In this document: piece by piece, positions 59,655 through 64,000 of the stretch
Position numbering within the stretch: the stretch's first letter is position 1
Layout of the letters: every line of letters begins with the position of its first letter
Origin: Otatea glauca
Lineage: Eukaryota; Streptophyta; Magnoliopsida; Poales; Poaceae
Direction of reading: 5' to 3'
DNA length: 64,000 bases
Assembly (NCBI GenBank): GCA_036346275.1
Contig: CM070721.1
Span: forward strand, 49,811,869-49,875,868
The notes under the pieces: model-generated
What the model was told of the DNA's origin: nothing
What the model saw: only the letters and a program-made list of their open reading frames with translations
The model's database searches: none
Translations under genes and position numbers: made by a program

Positions 59655-61769
59655 GAGGTTTTAAGTTCAAGCTCCATTAGTTTTGGTGATTGGTTTAATA
59701 TTAATGTTTAATTATTGTTTAATGACAAATCTAATAATTATGAGACTAACATGTTTAATTGAGCCTTATTCTTATTAGTCTCATATTTGGATGGAAAATG
59801 GAAAACCTAAGGTATACACTTGTATTCACTCTATTGACTTAATGCATACTTAGGATTGAAGTTAAAGTATGAACTCTTCCATTGCTTTAGTCCAAATATG
59901 TGCATTATGTTCCTAATTCATATACTACATGAATGCACACATCTAGGGGGAGTTTATAATTTAACTTGTTGTTTCAATAGTATTGATCCATGTCTTATTG
60001 CTAAATAACATATAAAGGATCAAGACTTTAAAACAATCACTTGAGTATATGAAACTTGTGTAGTTATATATATACTCATATCAATTTAAATGAAATTTAA
60101 ATTGAGTTCGATTGTCTTTCAATCAATAAAAGGACATTTCATCATGTGTTGATGGTGTTCCTTGTTGATTAAAGACAAGCAAAAAGTTCTTGAGTATAAT
60201 GAAGTATTAGTTGCATCAAAGTACTCAAGACACAATTAATCATTCAAATTGATTTGGGTTGTGCTCAATCGATCTTGGAGGCATCCATTATGTGTTAATG
60301 GAGTGCGGTGATGATTGAGACAACCGTGTTTGTTGGACTAACATCTTCCATGAGTTGTGAAGTAGGTTGAGTCCAAGATGATAAAGAATCGGGAAGAAGA
60401 AGAAGTTATCATGTGTTGATGAGCTTCAAGAGGTGATCCCGAAGCAAAGAGAAGGGTTAGAGAAGGTTCATCATGTGTTGGTGAACAAGAAGAAGAAGAT
60501 TCGATCCCGAAGAAAAGATGATTGGAAATCATAAAAGCTTCAAGTGAAACGCTAAAGGCAAAGGTATAACTAGCTAGGGCTAAGGATGTGTTCCTAGTCT
60601 TTTACCGGTCTCGGTGTTTGGTTGTGAGACCGGGTTGCTAGTTAGGTGCCATACTATTAAGAGGGGTTGAGTCTTTTAGCTTGAGCTTCATCATGTGTTG
60701 ATGAACTCGATCCGGTTCACTCTAGCTCACTCTCTTGGTTTGGTTTTTGCATGAAGCTAACCATTTGGAATGTGTTGCAAATGGGTGAAGCTTGTGCATT
60801 GGATTTTGTATGAGCTAAGTATTTGCATGTGTTGCAAATAAGGGAGCTCATGCTTGCTTCTTGATTGAATCTTATTTGGTTTGGTTTTTGCATGAAGCTA
60901 TGGATTTACATGTGTTGCAAAATGGGAAATAGCTTATGCAATATTGTTTATGTGGTCATTGCTTGGAGCTAAGTTTTGCATGTATTGCAAAAGGAGAGAG
61001 CTCAAGCAATTTGGTTTAAAGTGGTTGCATGGAGCTAGAGATTTGAATGTGTTGCAAATAGAGAGCTCATGCACTTGAATTTGTTGTGGTTGTTTGCATG
61101 GTGCTAGAAATTTGCATGTGTTACAAATAGACAGCTCATGCTTTGGTGTTTTAGCTTGTGATTGGGTCATGTGTTGATCATCACAAGGCTAAGCTTGGTT
61201 TAGTTGCAAAATGTGTTTCTGCAAAGTGTTGACTTGTTATTTGCAAATGTGTTTTGCAAATAAGCTGGAAGTTATGAGGTTCGATCCTAGAGCATGTGTT
61301 GGCATTTGCAAATGTGTTTTGCAAAGTGTCAGGATCATGTGTTGATCCTTACATGGCTAAGAGGATTGATCTTATAGGTTTGTGGTTTGTTTGCGAATGT
61401 GTTTTGCAAATAAGTTGGAGTTGTTATTTGCAAATGTGTTTTGCAAATGAACTTGAGATTATGAGTTTCAATCCTAGAGCATGTGAATAGGGTTTGCAAA
61501 TGTGTTTTGCAAATTGACTTTATCATATGTTGATCATCACATGGCTAAGAGGATTGATCTCATAAGTTCTTGGTTTATTTGCAAATGTGTTTTGCAAATA
61601 AGTTGTGCTTAATGAGATTCTTTGGAGTATGTGATTAACATATGCAAATGTGTTTTGCATAGTGTTATGATCATGTGTTGATCCTCACATAGCTCAAAGA
61701 ATAAATCTTTAATGGTTTGGAGAAAAGTTTTTGTGTAAAACCGTGTTTTCTCTTTATGGTCGATCGTCA

Positions 61770-62290
61770 TCACCATGGTAGCCGGTAGCACACCGAGGTC
61801 CGTGCTACCGCTCCTCTGGCCGGTGTGAAAAATCCAGAGGGGGTGTTTTTGTGTTCGGCTCGGATCCGGTGCTACCGGGGTGAAGGCCGGTGCTACCGCC
61901 CGAGCGGTAGCACCGCTCCCAATTGGCCGGTGCTACCGAAAATCCTGCAACGGCTAGTTTTGTAGCCGTTGGCGAGGAGGTCGGTGCTACCGCCCCTCCG
62001 GCCGGTGTGAAAATTCCAGAGAGGGGATATTTTTGGGCGGTTTGGCGGTCCGGTGCTACCGCCCATGGTAGGCCGGTAGCACCGGAGGTCGGTGCTACCG
62101 CTCCTCTGGCCGGTGTGAAAAATCCAGAGGGGGTGTTTTTGTGTTCGGCTCGGATCCGGTGCTACCGCCCGAGCGGTAGCACCGCTCCCAGTTGGCCGGT
62201 GCTACCGAAAATCCTGCAACGGCTAGTTTTGTAGCCGTTGGCGAGGAGGCCGGTGATACCGGTCCCAGTTGGGCGGTAGCACCGGGTTTG
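61770..62290 (+). repeat. CGGT-GCT-ACCG inverted motifs in two tandem blocks of about 300 bp
   Basis: About thirteen copies of CGGTGCTACCG or its complement CGGTAGCACCG. The segment with CCTCTGGCCGGTGTGAAAAA through CAACGGCTAGTTTTG is tandemly repeated (second block from about 62090). Each block ends with a perfect 9-bp stem CAACGGCTA / TAGCCGTTG. Confidence 0.85.
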
Positions 62291-62339
62291 CTGAGTTTTT
62301 CCAAATTTTGCCCCCAATGGCTAGTTTTGGCTTCGAGGC

Positions 62340-62348
62340 TATAAAAGG
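62340..62348 (+). promoter_or_regulatory. TATA box of the 3.5-kb LTR
   Basis: TATAAAAGG, about 60 bp downstream of the last CGGT/ACCG motif, in the position matching the TATA box of the other copy at 27068. Confidence 0.7.
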
Positions 62349-63163
62349 AGGCCTTGGGAGGCATTTGCTGGTTGCTGAAATCAAGTGTGAGTTCTTGGGG
62401 GTGAAGTGCATGTGTTGCCTTCTCCCATTTGCTTCTTGAGCTAGTGTGAGCCTCTAATTGCATATGTTGCAATTAGGAGAGGATTGAGAGCCTCTTGTGC
62501 ATGTGTTGCACTTGAGGAGAATCCTAGTGCATGTGTTGCACGTAGGAGGTCACCGGAGTGCATGTGTTGCACTAGGTGAAGTTCAAACGGAAGGGCTTGA
62601 CTTGTTACTCTTAGAGGTTGCCGCCTCCTAGACGGCGTAGAGCGTCGTGCGCGGTGAGCTTCTCAACGGAGGTTGTGAGAAGTCCCGGCGAAGTTTGTGA
62701 AGGTTGGAGCTCGCCTACCCGGGAGGGAAAAGGAGCTACCACTAGTGGATTCGAGGTGGGTGCTCAATTCGTGGAGCCGGTCCAATGTGTTTGGGCTAAC
62801 CTCAATGTGGACTAGGGGAGACCGGCAAGTCTCCGAACACCACGGTAAAAAGTATTGTGTCTCTTGTGCTTGCATTGTTTTCATTATTTATATTCAAGCA
62901 ATTTATATTCATAGAATTAAATTGATTGATTGCTTGTCTTTAGAATTGCAATTATTGTTAAAAACATAATTAGTTTGTGCACATAGTGAGCCTAGTTGAT
63001 TTAGGCTTTAATTGTCAAAACCTTAGTTTATCGCTTCCGTATTAATATTTGTTAAGGTTTTAGTATTAGGATAATTAGGAGTGAATTGCTTTGTAGAAAT
63101 TAACGAGGAAATTTTTAAAAGCCGCCTATTCATCCCCCTCTAGTCGGCATCCTCAACCTAACA

Positions 63164-63775
63164 ATTAGGCCTTCCTTGTTCCCACTGTCGATGTTTATGT
63201 CTTTGATCTGACTGTTAGGCTTGAGAAGTTGCTGCATTCATATTTCTTTTCTCTTTTCAGCTCTGGCGTGATCGACCTGATCCGTCACATGCACAACACC
63301 AACTAGACGAGCTAAGGCATGAAGATACAGGGGAGTTGTGTTTTGCCCCAGAGAAGAGTAGACAAAAAATGTCTTTCGAGAACAAAGTTTTGTCTGGAAT
63401 TTATGTCCATTAAAAACTATATTGGGTGTATACTAATGGTTGTCTGGGCTAGTTATGGCTCATATTTTGCGTAGGTTTATGTACCTGCTTAAACTAAATC
63501 AAGCATTCATTCACCTATGCAGGTGTTCCATTTTGGATGCAATTTATTGAAATGGTCCGCTTGCTTTCATTGTTTCCCATATAGTCAGTGGGACGTCTCT
63601 TTTCAGATAGGAATTGATTTTTGCATAGATGTAGTCATATTTGTTAGGATTTTTCAGTTAGCTTCAGCTGTTCGGTTGGGTTTATGCACGAACTAAGCTA
63701 CACTTGTAAAGTGAGTGAGATAATGAATGAATTGTGACTGCAATGCGAACTGCATTTTTTTGTGAAAATAGGTAA
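63164..63775 (+). other. Possible terminal exon and 3' UTR of a host gene
   Basis: A good plant-type acceptor (T-rich tract and CAG ending at 63260) precedes an open frame. One frame ends at 63306 with VIDLIRHMHNTN and stop; another stays open to the stop at 63411-63413 with RHEDTGELCFAPEKSRQKM. The rest to 63775 looks like 3' UTR or intergenic DNA. The upstream part would be cut off by the LTR that ends at 63163. I do not recognise the protein. Confidence 0.3.
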
Positions 63776-63777
63776 TC

Positions 63778-63988
63778 TCACCTAGAGATCATCACAGCTA
63801 GCTCATACATCCTCATCCAACCAAACAAACAAAAAATTGGCTTATCCTATCCATTCTCATCCATCCAACCAAACAAAAAATTGGCTCATTCCTATCCACC
63901 CAACCAAACAGTCACCTAGATGGCTCCATCCCATCCAAGTTGAATGGCCATATCCCATCCAACCTCATCCAGAAAACCAAACGCACCC
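63778..63988. mobile_element. Harbinger-like element end
   Basis: From the right, the minus strand starts GGGTGCGTTTGGTTTTCTGG, preceded by TAA (63989-63991). It matches the left part of the element at 41908-42584 over about 200 bp (GGATGGGAT, GATGGAGCCAT, TTTTTTGTTTGGTTGGATG). The other end was not found, so the copy is truncated or short. Confidence 0.65.
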
Positions 63989-64000
63989 TAAGTGGTCAAA

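Larger units (their letters stand above)
60130..62575 (+). repeat. Array of small hairpins with a TGTGT loop, second copy
   Basis: At least 20 hairpins. Examples: CCATTA/TAATGG at 60285-60301; TATTTGCA/TGCAAATA at 60820-60840; TTTTGCA/TGCAAAA with loop TGTAT at 60974-60992; AGGATCA/TGATCCT at 61331-61349; AGTGCA/TGCACT at 62557-62573; GTGCA/TGCAC at 62497-62511. A second class, TTTGCAAA-TGTGT-TTTGCAAA, recurs at about 61240, 61305, 61430, 61495 and 61580. Outer stems: GCTTGGAGCT (60961-60970) with AGCTCAAGC (60999-61007), and GCATGGAGCT (61027-61036) with AGCTCATGC (61064-61072). Confidence 0.85.
59655..63163 (+). mobile_element. 3' LTR (about 3.5 kb) of the long-LTR, probably SIRE/Maximus-like element
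   Basis: It follows the purine tract at 59645-59657 and ends with CCCCCTCTAGTCGGCATCC and then CTAACA at 63163. It is homologous to 24662-27868 along its length. Near its start an inverted pair ATGAGACTAA / TTAGTCTCAT lies at about 59738-59785. U3 holds the hairpin array and the CGGT/ACCG repeats, a TATA box is at 62340-62348, and R/U5 carries further hairpins. The exact start is uncertain by some tens of bases. Confidence 0.7.

Noticed and set aside
3000..64000. Endogenous pararetrovirus sequence
   Set aside because: Every reverse transcriptase found belongs with LTR-retrotransposon gag/integrase context (Ty1-copia or Tekay-type); no movement-protein or coat region was seen.

Overview
This is nuclear DNA from a grass (Poaceae). 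The single host gene that can be read end to end is the grass form of MINIYO/RPAP1. The surrounding elements are typical grass transposable elements: Tekay/Del-type Ty3-gypsy chromoviruses whose LTRs start TGTAACA, Ty1-copia elements, Stowaway and Harbinger/Tourist-like MITEs, MULE and hAT elements. No species call is possible without a database search. Most of the window is transposon, much of it nested.

Layout: 1-2442 is a Ty1-copia 5' half (LTR, GC-rich leader, broken gag) on the minus strand, cut at its left by a chromovirus LTR end. 3790-8820 is a complete but decayed Ty1-copia element on the minus strand. 9453-10034 is a hAT element, 10506-11084 an unassigned insertion carrying a GGACCTAAACG array, and 12156-12954 a MULE with a Stowaway inside. 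13246-29719 is one large hAT element split by three later insertions: a second hAT of the same family (14322-19500), a 3.7-kb solo LTR with a perfect target duplication (19694-23373), and a 3.2-kb LTR of another family (24662-27868). 30244-41216 is MINIYO on the minus strand, ten exons and 1,518 codons, with four DNA transposons and one LTR in its introns. 41.6-48.1 kb is an old tandem duplication whose left copy holds a Harbinger-like element and a 4.3-kb solo LTR (itself carrying a hAT with a satellite-like interior) and whose right copy holds a Stowaway. 50.1-50.65 kb is a truncated Harbinger-like element. 50.65-57.42 kb is two nested chromovirus fragments. 57.42-63.16 kb is the 3' end plus LTR of the same family as the LTR at 24.7-27.9 kb. 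After that come a possible terminal exon of a host gene and one more Harbinger-like end.

Host biology is limited to MINIYO, the RNA polymerase II-associated elongation regulator. The rest shows how a grass intergenic region is built: nested insertion, LTR-LTR recombination that leaves solo LTRs (two with clean 5-bp target duplications, one without and with a flanking deletion), and MITE settlement in introns. Empty-site comparisons inside the window date several insertions relative to each other.

The most unusual signal is in the two related long LTRs (24662-27868 and about 59655-63163). Both carry dozens of short hairpins with an almost constant TGTGT loop and arms that differ in sequence from hairpin to hairpin while staying complementary, several with a second outer stem that also covaries. 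Just upstream of the TATA box the same LTRs carry a reciprocal pattern: constant CGGT and ACCG arms around a variable 3-base core, with different cores in the two copies. I know of no named feature that matches either pattern.
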